From Dasypus novemcinctus (Eukaryota > Chordata > Mammalia > Cingulata > Dasypodidae), in contig NC_080680.1 of NCBI RefSeq assembly GCF_030445035.2, forward strand, positions 54,139,212 to 54,203,211: 64,000 nt of DNA, written 5' to 3'. The position numbers and the translations under genes were made by a program. The notes under the pieces are model-generated. The model had not been told where the DNA came from. It worked only from the letters and a program-made list of their open reading frames with translations, and searched no databases. This document shows positions 24,946 to 36,627 of this stretch, one piece after another (within the stretch, counting starts at the first letter, position 1; each line of letters opens with the position of its first letter).

Positions 24946-25370
24946 TAATCTCTGAATGGAATTCCTTCCTATGTATATGCCACAATTCCATTATCTGTCT
25001 TATATTCAGGGACATCTGGATTGTCTTAAATTTAGGGCTTTATAATTAGGTTATAATTAACATTCTTCTACATCTCCTTTAGTAGACATATAGATTCTTT
25101 TCTTTTAGTTATACCATAGTAGTGGAACTTCTGTGTCATAAGATAGACATGTTTAATTTTAGTAGATACAGCTAGTTTTCCAAAGTAAACATATCATTTT
25201 ACAGTTTCACTAGCCATGTACAATATATCCAGTTGATCAACATCTGCAAAACACTTAGACTTGTTACTCTTTCAACTTTAGATATTTTGGTGGGTATGTA
25301 GTGCTATCTGGTTTTGCTTGTGCTTAGAGAATTAATATAAGGTGAGCATTACTGTAGCCATTAGTCAGGT

Positions 25371-25850
25371 TGTATTAGTATCCTCTTGCTGCTGTAACAA
25401 ATTTCAACAAATTTAATAGCTTAATATTTTCTTGTATTTCTGGATGTCAGAAATCAAAACTTAGTTTTCTGGGTTAAAGTCAAGTTGTTGATGAGAGTGA
25501 TTCCTCCTGAAGTTTGCTGAGGGGAGAATCTATTTCTTTGACTTTTTCAGCTTCTAGTGGTCATTTTCTTTCCTTCATTTGTTGCCCTTTCATCTATCAT
25601 TAAAATGCATCACACTGTTGCTGCCCTCATACTGTTTTCTCCTCTTATTTTCACTTCTCCTGTGCCCTTCTTATAAGGAACATTGTAATCACACTGAGAT
25701 CACACAGTAATCCAGAATGATCTTCCCATCTCAAAACCCTTAATTAAACACATCTTTAAAGTCCCTTTTGAAATACAGTAACATTTACAGATTTTAGTGA
25801 TTAGGACATGGGCATATTTGGGAGAATATTCTTCAGTTTACATAATCCAG
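25371..25850 (-). mobile_element. MLT1/MST-type (ERVL-MaLR) LTR
   Basis: It begins TGTATTAGTATCCTCTTGCT and continues with GCTGTAACAAATTTCAAC, CTTCTTATAAGGAACATTG, TTAATTAAACACATCTTTAA and AGGACATGGGCATATTTGG. This is the familiar complement order of a MaLR LTR (gctgccataacaaa ... cttataaggacacc ... ttaggacttcaac). It sits inside the older L1. Confidence 0.75.
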
Positions 25851-26715
25851 AGCCCCTTCATGTGCCCCATTGTTATGGCAATTCCCTCTGCTTCTCCAAA
25901 AGTAACAACTCTCCTAGCATTCATAGTTAGAATTTTTTATTTATTGATAGTTTTTTAATCAAATATGAATCCCTAGATCGAATAGTTTAGATTTGATGAA
26001 TTTTTACAATTTAGTATATGTCTTTACATTTCTTTTAGTCTATAGATTTTTTTGCATCCTATTTTTTTCTTTATAGTTTTCTGTTGAAAAACCAAGGAAG
26101 CTATGGGAAACTTTACTGTTTCTCAAAACTTCAATTTATTGTTTGCACATGCAAATCAACCTAGTTCTCTGTCTTCTATTTTCTTCAACTTGTCAGCTGG
26201 GTCCAGTTGTTTGATCCAAATGGGGATCAATAGTTTCAATTAACAAAGGGTGATGTTGGGTTCTTTCATAATCAGGCCCTGAATGTTTTGATTAAAATAC
26301 ATTCCTACTTTAGTGAAGTCCAATTTATTAAATTCTCTTTTAAACTTAGTGCTTTTTGGGTTATGTTTAACTCTTTGCTTAATACAATTTAATGAAGATA
26401 TTCTCTTTTCATTTAGAAGCTTTATAGATTTATCTTACACCTATAGCTCCATGTTCCAGATGAAATTAATTTTATTGTATGATTGTTGTGAGGATTTTTA
26501 TCCCATAGAAACACCTAAATGATCCAACATAACTTATTGAAATAAACATCCTTTTCCCATTGAATCAGTCTTGTGCTTTTATCCTTCATCAGGTATACAT
26601 CTGCAGACTATTCTGTTTCATTGATCTACTTCTCTCTACCTTACACCAATGCTACATTGTTTTTCAACATGGTCTTGACTACTCTACATACTTTATATTT
26701 CCATGTAGACTTTAA

Positions 26716-26738
26716 TACACACACACACACACACACAT
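26716..26738. repeat. (AC)n microsatellite
   Basis: Eleven AC units within the ancient L1. Confidence 0.95.
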
Positions 26739-28030
26739 ACAATTTCTACCAAAATGATCAGGATGTGAGCAAGTCTTCACTGAATTTATAGAGAAATTTG
26801 GAGAACTGTTCTCTTATTTTCCACTACATTAGTATGACATATCTATCCATTTTGGAGTTACTTGATATCTTTCTGCAGTATAGTTTTCTGGATAGTGGTT
26901 CTTCACATATTTTAAAATTTATTCCACAGTATTTTTCTTGTTTTTATGCTATTAGTGAGTATATTTTATTTTCCAAATATCAATTTTCTAGAATATAGAT
27001 ATGTAATTGTTGTGGTATTTTTTGTGGGTTTTTTTGCATTGTTACTTGTATCCTGAAAATATACTAAATCACTAAGAAGTTCTTATAGCATTTTTATAGA
27101 TTCTTCATACCAAGAAACATGTTGGATGACACTAAAGACATTTTTTTCTGCTTCCTTTTTAATCTTTGTGTCTCTATTCTATTTTGTAGTCCTGTAGCTC
27201 TAGTACAGCATTGCCAAAAATGGTAAGAGTATAAATCCTTGCTTTGCTCTTTTGGGGAAAGCAGTCATTATGTTACCATAAGCATGTTGTTCCCTGTGGA
27301 ACTTTTTGTAGATATTGTTCTTTAGATTAAAGAATGTCTCTTCTATTACAACTATGCAAAAATTACTTCTCACTAATGCACGCTGAATTTTATCAAATGC
27401 TTTTTTATTATCAATTATGATAATTAAGAATTTTAGCATAATTCTGCTAATGTAGTGACTTACATTAATATGTTTGAAAATGTTAAACCAACCCTGCCTT
27501 CCTTGGCAATAATAATTTGTTTTATTGGTAAATTAGATTCCTGATTTGTTTAAGTTAGAAATTAATTCTACATCTATGATTTGGGAAATAGTGGACTGTA
27601 CTTTTCTTTTTTTCAAACTAGCATTGTCCAATTTTGCTATTAATGAAAGGCTGACCCCATAAATTTAGTTGGGAAGCTGCCTGTATTTCTATATTCCAGA
27701 AACAGTTTATGAATAGTTGTTAGTATTCTTCAAACATCAGTTTTATTGCTGCTAGTGTACAGATAGTATAATTTTATTCTTTTTTTGGATGCTTTTAACA
27801 GTTGTATTTTTTCTTTTCAGAAGTTTGTGACTGTGTGTGTGTGTATAATTGGCTCAACCAACTTTCTCAAATTTTGGGGATTTTCATCTCATATATGTTG
27901 GAAAATCATCAGATATTATTTTTCAAATAATTTTTCTGCCTGATTTTATATACTTTATATTTCCAGAGCACCAAAAACATAAAGTTATACCATTTGACCA
28001 TATTCCACATTCCTACATGTTTTCAATCTG

Positions 28031-28153
28031 TTTTTTGTTTGTTTTATTATTATTGTTATTATTACTATTATTGGTCCTGAGCCTGGGGATTGAACCCAAG
28101 ACCTTGAATGTGAAAAGCCAGCACTCAACCACTGAGCTGCACCAGCTCCCCCC
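28031..28153 (-). repeat. tRNA-type SINE, unit 2 (DAS-like)
   Basis: Read in reverse, GGGGGGAGCTGGTGCAGCTC and CAGTGGTTGAG form an RNA polymerase III A box (28127-28144), and GGGTTCAATCC a B box (28087-28097). The tail is AAT-rich (28040-28072). This organisation and the sequence fit the tRNA-derived DAS SINEs of armadillos. Confidence 0.75.
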
Positions 28154-28159
28154 GAGGTA

Positions 28160-28260
28160 GTTTTTTCATTTGTTTGTTTGTTTTGTTTTGGGGAGGTATC
28201 AGGGACATTTCATACATGGGAAGCAGGTGCTCAGCCACTTGAGCTGCATGTACTCCCCTA
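28160..28260 (-). repeat. tRNA-type SINE, unit 1 (DAS-like, B box damaged)
   Basis: Read in reverse, GGGGAGTACATGCAGCTCAA and GTGGCTGAGCACCTGCTTCC give a clear A-box half, but the B-box GGTTCAA is lost (GAAATGTCCCTGATACC). The tail is CAAAACAAAC-rich (28163-28189). It lies head to tail with unit 2. Confidence 0.72.
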
Positions 28261-29220
28261 TATACTGTCATTAATCATATTCTTTAAGATTATTAAAGTC
28301 ATTTAGTGAGATATAATTTCAGATATTGTGTTTTGCAGTTCAAAAATAACTATTTAATTCTCTTTGTTGTATTCTAATTCTCTATTAAAATTTCTATCTT
28401 TAATAATTTGTTTACTTTTCCTCTATTTATAATAATTATTTTAAATTTTCTTTCTACTAACTCCAACAACTTAGCCACTCATGATCCCATATTTCTTGAT
28501 CATAATTTCCTTTAGTTTGTGGACATTTTATTTTATTTTATTTGTTATGTATCATTAATTTTAATTGAATTCTGACATTATGAATGAAAAAGTGTTGATT
28601 TTGGGGAAGATGTTATTTTTCTCCTACTTTTTTCTGTTGTGAGATGGGATTGTCTTCACTACTAAATATGGATTTTCCCTTAATATTAAAGCATATCGAA
28701 TCTTATTTTAAACTACCCTATCTAACTTTGTGGGACTCGAATTCTAAACTCCATCTCCCTAGGAAAAAGCAGCTGCTGAAATATCTGCTCAAAATTTTGG
28801 GCATTCATCTTTGCCTTTGCATGTTCTCCCTCTAAATATGTTTAAGATCTTAGGAGTTCTGGAGACAGCAAATGAGTTGTATGTACAACTTGAGGCACCC
28901 CAATATGCCTGCCCCTAAATAAGAGCCCCACACATCCTTTAATAACAACCCTTTCCTCTCTTTCCTCATTCCAGTAAGTCTTTGTTTTATGACTGAGTTC
29001 TATTCACCAATGTTTCTGTGATTCAAATTAATTTTGTCTCAGGAAGTGCTTCCATTCTTTCAAGAATCATATTTCCTTCAGTTTCTGCTGCTTTGCTTGT
29101 TACTAGTGCTTCCAAATGTTTTTTAAAAAAATTCCAGCTATTATTATTGTTTTGGGCTGAAAAGTTAGTTCATTAGTTGCAGCTATCCAGGACTGAAAGC
29201 AGAATTAACTGCAAACCACA

Positions 29221-29989
29221 GAGCTATGGTATCAACACTCCACAAAATAGGCAGAAACAATTGAAACTACCCAAAATATGAAATGTAGCACATTTATTTA
29301 AACACAGTTGTGAAAATTGTGAAGCAAGGTTATGGTCCTATAACAAATAAACATTGTTTCATGACAAGGAAATATATAATTTTTAATTAAGCTTGCAAAA
29401 TAATACAGGTAAATGATGAGCATACATTTCATGGAGAAAAGGATTTTTAAAAATAATTCAGATTATGCCCATCACATTTCTGTCCACTCACCAAGAATAT
29501 AGAGTTTTGTTATTGTTATTTTGGTTGAAAGGAATCTGAACTTGGAAAGTGGTTTGGCTTACATTTCTAGATGTCCAACCAGAAACATTTTAATCACTTG
29601 TAGAGAAGATCATAGAAAATGTTCAAGCATAATTGTCTGGTTTGATCTAGTGTTCTTTAAGTTGCAATTCAGAGATTTGTTGATTTTGTAACAATAAGAA
29701 AGCAACATAATAAATTATTAATTTGATTTTGATACATGACAACTGTAAATCTTGAACATTACTCAAGGTTAGAAATGGTAAAGAATGAGACTTTTTAATT
29801 CAGTACTCAGTAAGAGTATTATTAGAAATTTAAGTAGTAGGTATTTTTTGTGTGTGCTCATACCATTCATTTCCAATGATTTACAAAAACTTTAACCAGT
29901 CTGCACAGAATAACAATTAGCTTTCCATACTTTACCTTTCTTCTATTTTCTGGTGACTGTATTCCAATTATTAAATCTTTGAGTTTATA
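29221..29989. other. Unassigned AT-rich DNA
   Basis: No gene. The right part (about 29780-29989) could be 3' UTR of the L1 that follows, but I cannot support that. Confidence 0.4.
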
Positions 29990-32900
29990 TAATATATTTA
30001 GTTTATACTAGCACAATCATACAGTATTTGTCCTGTTGTGTCTGGATTATAACACTCAACATAATGTCCTCCACAGTCATCCATATTGCCATATGCTTCA
30101 TGACTTCATTTCTTTTTACCACTGTATATATTCCATTGTGTGTGCACCGTAAGTTGTATATCTATTAATAATTTGATGGACACCTGGGTTGTTTCCACCT
30201 TTTTGACTATAGTGAATAATGCTGCTATGAACATCGGTATAAAGATGTCTATTCGTGTCACTGCTTTCAGTTCTTCTGGGTATATACCTAGCAGTGGTAT
30301 TGCTGGGTCACAGGGCAAGTCTATATTCAATTTCCTGAGAAACTGCTAAACAGTCTTCCACATACACCGTACCATTCTACATTCCGACCAACAGTTCCTA
30401 ACTCTTTATAATTTTTCCAACATGTACAGTTTTCCAACATTTTAATACTGGCCTCTCTAAGAGGTATGAAATGATATATCACTGCAGTTTTGATTTGCAT
30501 TTCCCTAATCACTAGTGATGTTAAACATTTCTTCATGTGTTTCTTCCACATTTGTATCTCTTCTTTGGACAATTTTCTTTTGAAGTCTTTTGCCCATTTG
30601 TTAATTGAGTAGTTTGTCTTTTCATTGTTGAGTTGTGTGATCTTTTTTATGGGTCATGGATATTAAACCCTTATCAGATATGTGATTTATGTGATTGCCA
30701 AATACTTTCTCCCACTGAGTCAACTACCTTTTCTCCCTTTGACAAAGTTCTTTGAGTTGAAAAGTGATAAATTTTGAAGAAGTCCCATTTATCTATTTTT
30801 CCTTTTGTTGCTCATGCTTTGGGTGTAAGGTTTAAGAAACTACTGCTTACCACAAGATCTTAAAGATGTTTTCCTATATTTTCTTCTATGAGTTTTATGG
30901 TTATGGTTTTTATATTAGGTCCTTGATGCATTTTGAATTATTTTTTGTATAAGATACGAGATAGGGATCCTCTTTCTTTATTTTAGATATGTCTATCCTA
31001 TTTCTCCCAGCACTATTTGTTGAATAGATTGTTCTGAAACAGCTAGGTGGGCTTAAAAACCTTGTCAAAAATTACTTGACTGTAAACATGAGGGTCTATT
31101 TCTGCGTTCTTATTTCAGTTCCATTGATCAATCTGTCTTTCTTTATGCCATTACCATACTGTTTTTACAGTTGTAGCTCTAATAGGTTTAGTGTAAGGAA
31201 GTGAGAATCTTTCAACTGTATTCTTCTCTTTTAAGACATTTTTTACTTTTCAGGGCCCCTAAGCCAGCAAAATTAATTTGATTATTGGCTTTTCCATTTC
31301 TAAAAAAAGGCTGTTGGGATTTTTTGGGGGATTGCATTGAATCTGTAAATCAGTTTTGGTAGAACTGACATCTTAATGATATTTAGTCATCCCATCCGTG
31401 AACACTGAATGTCCTTCCAAAATCTTCTTTGGTTTCTTTTAGCAATGTTCTGCAGTTTTCTGAACACAGGTTCTTTATTTCCTTGGTTAACTTTATTCCT
31501 AAATATTTAAGAGTTTTTCTTGCTATTATAATATTTTTCAGATTTCATCCACCAATTGCACATCAGCAGTGAATAGAAAAGCTATTAATTTTTGCATTTT
31601 AATCTTGTATCCCACCACCTTGCTGAATTTGTCAATTTACTCTAATAGCTTTGCTGTGAATTTTTCATGATTTTCTAGATGTAGAATCATTTCATCAGGC
31701 AATAGTGGAAGTTTTACTTCTTCCTTTCCTATTTGGGTGACTTTTATTTCTTTGTCTAACCTAATTGCTTTAGCTAGAATTTCTAGCACAGTATTAAATA
31801 ATAATGATGACAATGGGCATCCTTACTCTGTTGCTGATCTCAGTTGTAAAGCTTTCAGTCTTTTACCATTGAGTACAATGCTAACTATAGGTTTTTCATA
31901 CACATACTTTGCCATGTTGAGGAAGTTACCTTTTATTCCTACCTTTTGGTGTGTTTTGATCAAGAAAGGCTACTGTATTTTGTCAAATACCCTTTCTGCA
32001 TCAATTGAGAGGATCATGTGATTTTTCTTCTTCAATTTATCAATGTGGTTTATTACACTAATTGATACTCTTGTGTTGAACCATCCTTGCATACCTGGGA
32101 TAAAACCCATTTGATCATATTGTATAATTCTTTTAAGGTACTTTTAGATTCTGTTTGCAAGTATTTTGTTGAGGATTTTTGCATCTATATTTATTAGAAA
32201 TAGTATTGGTCTATAATTTCCTCTTTTTCATATTAACTTTATCTGGTTTTGGTATTAGGTTGATGATTGCTTCATAGAATGAGTTTGGTAGCATTCTTTT
32301 CTGTTCAATTTTTTGGAAAAGCTTGAGCAAGATCAGTATTAGTTCATTTTTTAAGATTGGTGGAATTCACCTCTGAAGCCATCTGGTCCCAGGCTTTGTA
32401 TCTTTGGGAAGTTTTTGATGACTGTTTCAATCTCTTGGTTTGTTGAGGTCTTCCATTTTCTAGGGTCAGCATAGGTGGTTTGTGTGTTTCTAGGAATTGG
32501 TTCATCTTGTCTACGTTGTTTAGTGTTTTGGCACACAGTTGTTCATAGTAGCCTTTTATTATCTCTCTTATTTCTGCTGGGTATGTGGTAATGTGCCCCC
32601 CTCAATTCTGATTTTATTTATTTGCATTTTCTCTCTTATTTGGTCAGTCTAGCTAAGGGTTTACTAATTTTGTAGGTCTCCTCAAAGAACCAACTTTTGG
32701 TTTGTTGATTCTCTCTATTGTTTGTTTGTTCTCAGTTCTGTTTATTCTTGCTCTGATCTGTACTATTTTTTTTTCCACTTTTTTTGGCATTTACTGTTCT
32801 TTCTCTGGTATCTCCAATGTGCAGTTAAATCTTCATTTTTAGCTCCTTCTTCATTTTTAATGTAAGAATTGAGGGTTATAAATTTCCCTCTCAAAACTGC

Positions 32901-34110
32901 CTTTGCAGTCTCCCATAGGTTTTGATATGTTGTGTTCTCATTTAAATTTGTCTCAAGACATTTGTTGAAAACTCTTGCAATTTCTTCTTTGACCCACTGA
33001 TTATTTAAGGGTCTGTTTTTTTATTCTCCATATACATATGAATTTTCCCTTTCCATCCGTTACTGATTTCCAATTTCATTCCATTATGAACAGAAAGAGT
33101 TTTTTATGTAATTTCAATCTTTTTAAATTTATTGAGATTTGTCTTGTGACACGAAATATGGTCTATCTTGGAGAAGGTCCATGAACATTTGAAAAGAATG
33201 TATATCCTGCTGTTTTGGTGTGATCTATAGATGTCTGTTAGGTGCAGTACATTTATCATATTATTCAAGCTTTCTTTGTTTCTTCATTTATCCTCTGTCC
33301 AGATATTCCATCCAATACTGAAAATGGTGTATTGAAGTCTCCAACTATTATTGTAGAGACATCTATTTTTCCCTTTACCTTTGCCAGTGTGTGCCTCGTG
33401 CATCATGTGGAACTCAGGTTAGGTGCAAAAATATTTAGTAGTTATTTCTTCTTGGTGAATTTCCCCTTTTATTAATATATAATGACCTTCTTCATGCCTT
33501 AAAACAGTTTTGCACTTAAAATCTATTTTGTCCAATATTAGAATCAGCACTCCAGCTCTTTTTTGGTTTCTATTTGCATGGGATATCTTTATCCAAACTT
33601 TCACTTTTAAACCGGTTGTGCCCTTATGTCTGTGGTGAGTCTTTTGTAGACAATATATAGATGGTTTATAGTTTTTTATCCATTGTATAAGTCTATGCAT
33701 TTGTCATACTTCAAGCCACTAATTCAATGCTATTACTCTAAAGGCATTACTTACTTACTTCATTTTGTACTTTGTTTTTTTGTTATCATATCATACTCTT
33801 GTCTCTCCTGTACCCTTTAATTTATTCTTTCTAATAATTTTCATTTCTACACTTTTCTTCAAGTTTCCCACCTTTTTTATTTTTTTCCTTTCAGGCTGTA
33901 GCACTCTCTTTAGTATCTCTTGTAATTCTGGTCTTTTGGTTACATTTATCAGTTTTTGTTTCTCTGTGAAGACTTTGAACTCATCCTCATTTTTGAAGGA
34001 GAGCTTTGCTTGTTACAGAATTCTTGGCTGGCAGTTTTTCTCTTTCAGTACCTTAAATACATCATACCATGTTCCTCTATCCTCCATAAATAGTAGGTAT
34101 TTTAAGGTGA
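29990..34110 (-). mobile_element. L1 remnant with most of ORF2 and the ORF1 end
   Basis: In reverse: the ORF1 C-terminal coding region (34090-33870, with an internal deletion near 34085); a short inter-ORF segment; then ORF2 from about 33720 to 30010. Recognisable pieces are the endonuclease domain (33700-33419: YCLQKTHHRHKGTTG, GVLILILDKIDFKCKT, GHYILIKGEIHQE), the segment before the reverse transcriptase (32536-32351: NQEIETVIKNFPKIQSLGPD), the C-terminal region (30572-30327: LTSLVIREMQIKTAVIYHF) and LPCDPAIPLLGIYPEELK with TPMFIAALFTI-like sequence (30330-30106). The reverse-transcriptase motif that should read FADD reads LPDE at 31691-31702, with the second catalytic aspartate lost. Many frameshifts confirm it is dead. 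L1 ORF2 is usually about 3.8 kb, so most of its length is here. Confidence 0.85.
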
Positions 34111-34439
34111 TAAGTTTATAACTAATTTTTGAATTTCCTTTCCCTATATATAAAATTATTAGAAGAAAAGGAGAAATGAAAGATGGTTTTATTTTTGAGC
34201 AACCAGTAAATAATTAGGAGATATGAATGCTCTTGCTATCAAAATATCAACCATTTTTAGTGTTATTTTTCAAGTTCTCACAAACTGTGAAAAATATTGA
34301 TCCACTATAGATTGTGATTGGCTCCCTTCAATTTGATAGAACTTCCTTTACCTTATTAAAGATAAGCAACAATTTTTGTGCTATTTATTAGGGCCTAAAG
34401 GGCTGTGTGCATTATGCACACATGTGTACATTACTTAGA

Positions 34440-34620
34440 GAGTATTATTATCAACTATTATTATTTAATTCTAATAGACACACTGTGGAATGAGATGACA
34501 TTATGTTCATTTAATATTTGAAGATACTCAGTCTGAGAGATATTCAGTAGTTTGCCCCATGACACACAACTAATAAGTTGTGTAGTTTGCAATTTAAGCT
34601 AAGTTTGTCTTGATCCAAAA
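34440..34620 (+). repeat. MIR SINE
   Basis: Successive blocks GAAGATACTCAGTCTGAGAG, CAGTAGTTTGCCCCATGACA and CACAACTAATAAGTTGTGTA parallel the MIR 3' half (gaaactgaggcacagagagg...cttgcccaaggtcacacagctagtaag). Confidence 0.65.
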
Positions 34621-35879
34621 TTTTTCCTGTTTGTTCAATACTTCAACTTTTTATTTTCTGCTGTAAACTCATCATGCAATCAACAAAAAATGCCTAATGC
34701 AATTTTCCTCCTCCATAGTAAATGTGTAATAATTTCTTATAAAATAAACAGAATGGATTAGCAAATCAATGCTCAGACACATTAAGTTCAGAGGCATAAA
34801 ATACATTTTTCTTATCCATGAACAGTAGAAGGTAGAAATTTTTCTTTGACTTAGATTTATAACCTTTTGCCTAAATTTCTATCACCTATCCTGGGCATTC
34901 AAATTGGGAAAATTTACATTCTCATGTGAACTATTACGATCCCGTCTGTATATGAGAGAATTGATGATAAGAGTGATTAACTATATAACCTAAATTTTGC
35001 TTGTTATTGTGATAGCATTTTTTATATAGGTTCAAGTCTATCTGGACTTAATATTGACATTCTTGAATTATTAAAGAAACTTAGACAAAATTAAAAGTAA
35101 TAGTTGAAGGAAAAATGAGAAAAAAAGTTTACTTGAATGTATTAAGAAAATTATGTTGTCTTTGGATTAAAAGCAGTGTGAATCTCTTCAAACGTAGGGG
35201 AAAAAAACCCCACAAACCTCTGAGAAGCATTAGCTATCTATATCAAGGAAAATACAAAGCCTTTATGTCTGAAAGGGAACTATTTTCATTGATGTCTACA
35301 ACTCCTTTACAGAATTGCCCGAGAGCTCTGCATGCTTCTATTTTCTTTCCACCTCTTCCTTTATTTAAATCAAGCATCATCAATTTTATAGATAAAGACA
35401 GATCATTGTCTGATTTAATTAAATTATTGTAAAAATTCCATACAGTTGCAAATTATGCAATTTGTTAGACAACTGGTTTGCAGCATTTCAGAAAGGAATT
35501 TTGAAGTGTGCAGCTGTGTTACAATGTCCAGTAATGACTGAAATTTTGCAATGTTTTCCACTAATTTAAAATGCAGCCCTTTAGTACTATGTACATTATA
35601 TATTTACCAACTAAATGAAAATCTGTCTGTTTTCTCTTTTGGGAAAAATATACAGCATCATAAACTGATTAAAAAGGGAAAGATCTGTGTAAGTGTTTGG
35701 GCATGCATATGTACATGTGTATGTGTTTATGTGCTTGCATGTGTACAGGTGTATAGGGTTTGTGGATAGATAAATATGCATTTATATAATACAAGGTTTT
35801 ATCTAAAATTTTTATATATTTGAATTCAAGGCAGCAATAGTTCCAAAAATGTATTCTAGTTCCAATAAAGCATAGTTTT

Positions 35880-36060
35880 GCAATTGGATGACTTAAATTT
35901 AAGAGTCAGTTCCATAATTTACTAGTACTAGATTCCTGGAAAATTACATAGATGTATTACTGAACTACAACTTCTATAAAAAATTGCTGTGGATATTAAA
36001 CAAAATGTGAATCGTTTTATGTATAAAATAAAGTGCTATTTAAATAAATGTTACTGATAG
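35880..36060 (+). repeat. MIR SINE fragment
   Basis: TTGGATGACTTAAATTTAAG, CCATAATTTACTAGTACTAG and AATAAAGTGCTATTTAAATA suggest the MIR order of core, 'tgccacttactagctg' and 'taaagcgcttag'. Diverged. Confidence 0.5.
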
Positions 36061-36426
36061 TGAATAATATTTCTAATGTCTTCATGTTTTCCTGTCATTA
36101 TACACTTTAAATTATTTCCTCATTTTACAATTTTTCAGGGTGAATGGCTCACCCAACTACTTATTCTATACACAGCTACATGATTTCTAGCCAGCAGAGA
36201 TGATTAATGGCAAATAGGTGGTCAAGGAATTTAATTATATAGAGTATTGTAAATAAGAAGGATTTAGGTAGACGGTATCCACAGACCATAAGGAAACATT
36301 TTTTTACATCCCTTCTGGCAGGATGATAGAATGAGTGCTTATCTCATAAAACATTGATTATATCTGAAGAATTAGCAATATAATGCTTTGAGGGATTGCC
36401 TTATATAGATTATACAATAGCTAGAT

Positions 36427-36456
36427 GGTAGGTAGGTAGGTAGGTAGGTAGGTAGG

Positions 36457-36515
<59 letters not shown>

Positions 36516-36548
36516 GTAGGTAGGTAGGTAGGTAGGTAGATAGGTAGG

Positions 36549-36626
<78 letters not shown>
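36427..36626. repeat. (GGTA)n/(GATA)n compound microsatellite
   Basis: About 200 bases of uninterrupted tetranucleotide units alternate between blocks of GGTA (36427-36458, 36514-36550) and GATA (36459-36513, 36551-36626). The antisense frame at 36372-36683 stays open only because the repeat encodes alternating YLSI and YLPT peptides; it is not a gene. Confidence 0.97.

Positions 36627-36627
<1 letters not shown>

Larger units (their letters stand above)
24600..29220 (-). mobile_element. Ancient L1 (L1M-like), nearly end to end, interrupted
   Basis: Read in reverse, parts of an old L1 appear in the right order. 29220-28270 resembles the 5' or HAL1-like region. 28020-27790 resembles ORF1-side sequence. 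27780-25860 is ORF2 sequence, including the reverse-transcriptase part: the antisense of 'aaatgcttttttattatcaat' near 27399 and of 'gttaaaccaaccctgccttcctt' near 27483. 25360-24620 is the ORF2 C-terminus and 3' UTR. It is interrupted by an MLT1/MST-type LTR (25371-25850) and two SINEs (28031-28260), so it predates them. Every frame is broken; the short ORFs listed by a frame search here are fragments. One continuous element is an inference. Confidence 0.6.
34111..36422. other. AT-rich intergenic DNA with MIR pieces
   Basis: Besides two MIR fragments listed separately and a TG-rich patch at about 35690-35755, no feature is seen. Frames at 35115-35432 and 35551-35769 have no family pattern. Confidence 0.5.

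Noticed and set aside
28087..28144. A possible tRNA gene (A and B boxes present)
   Set aside because: The cloverleaf does not close and the unit ends in a simple-sequence tail, so it is a SINE head.
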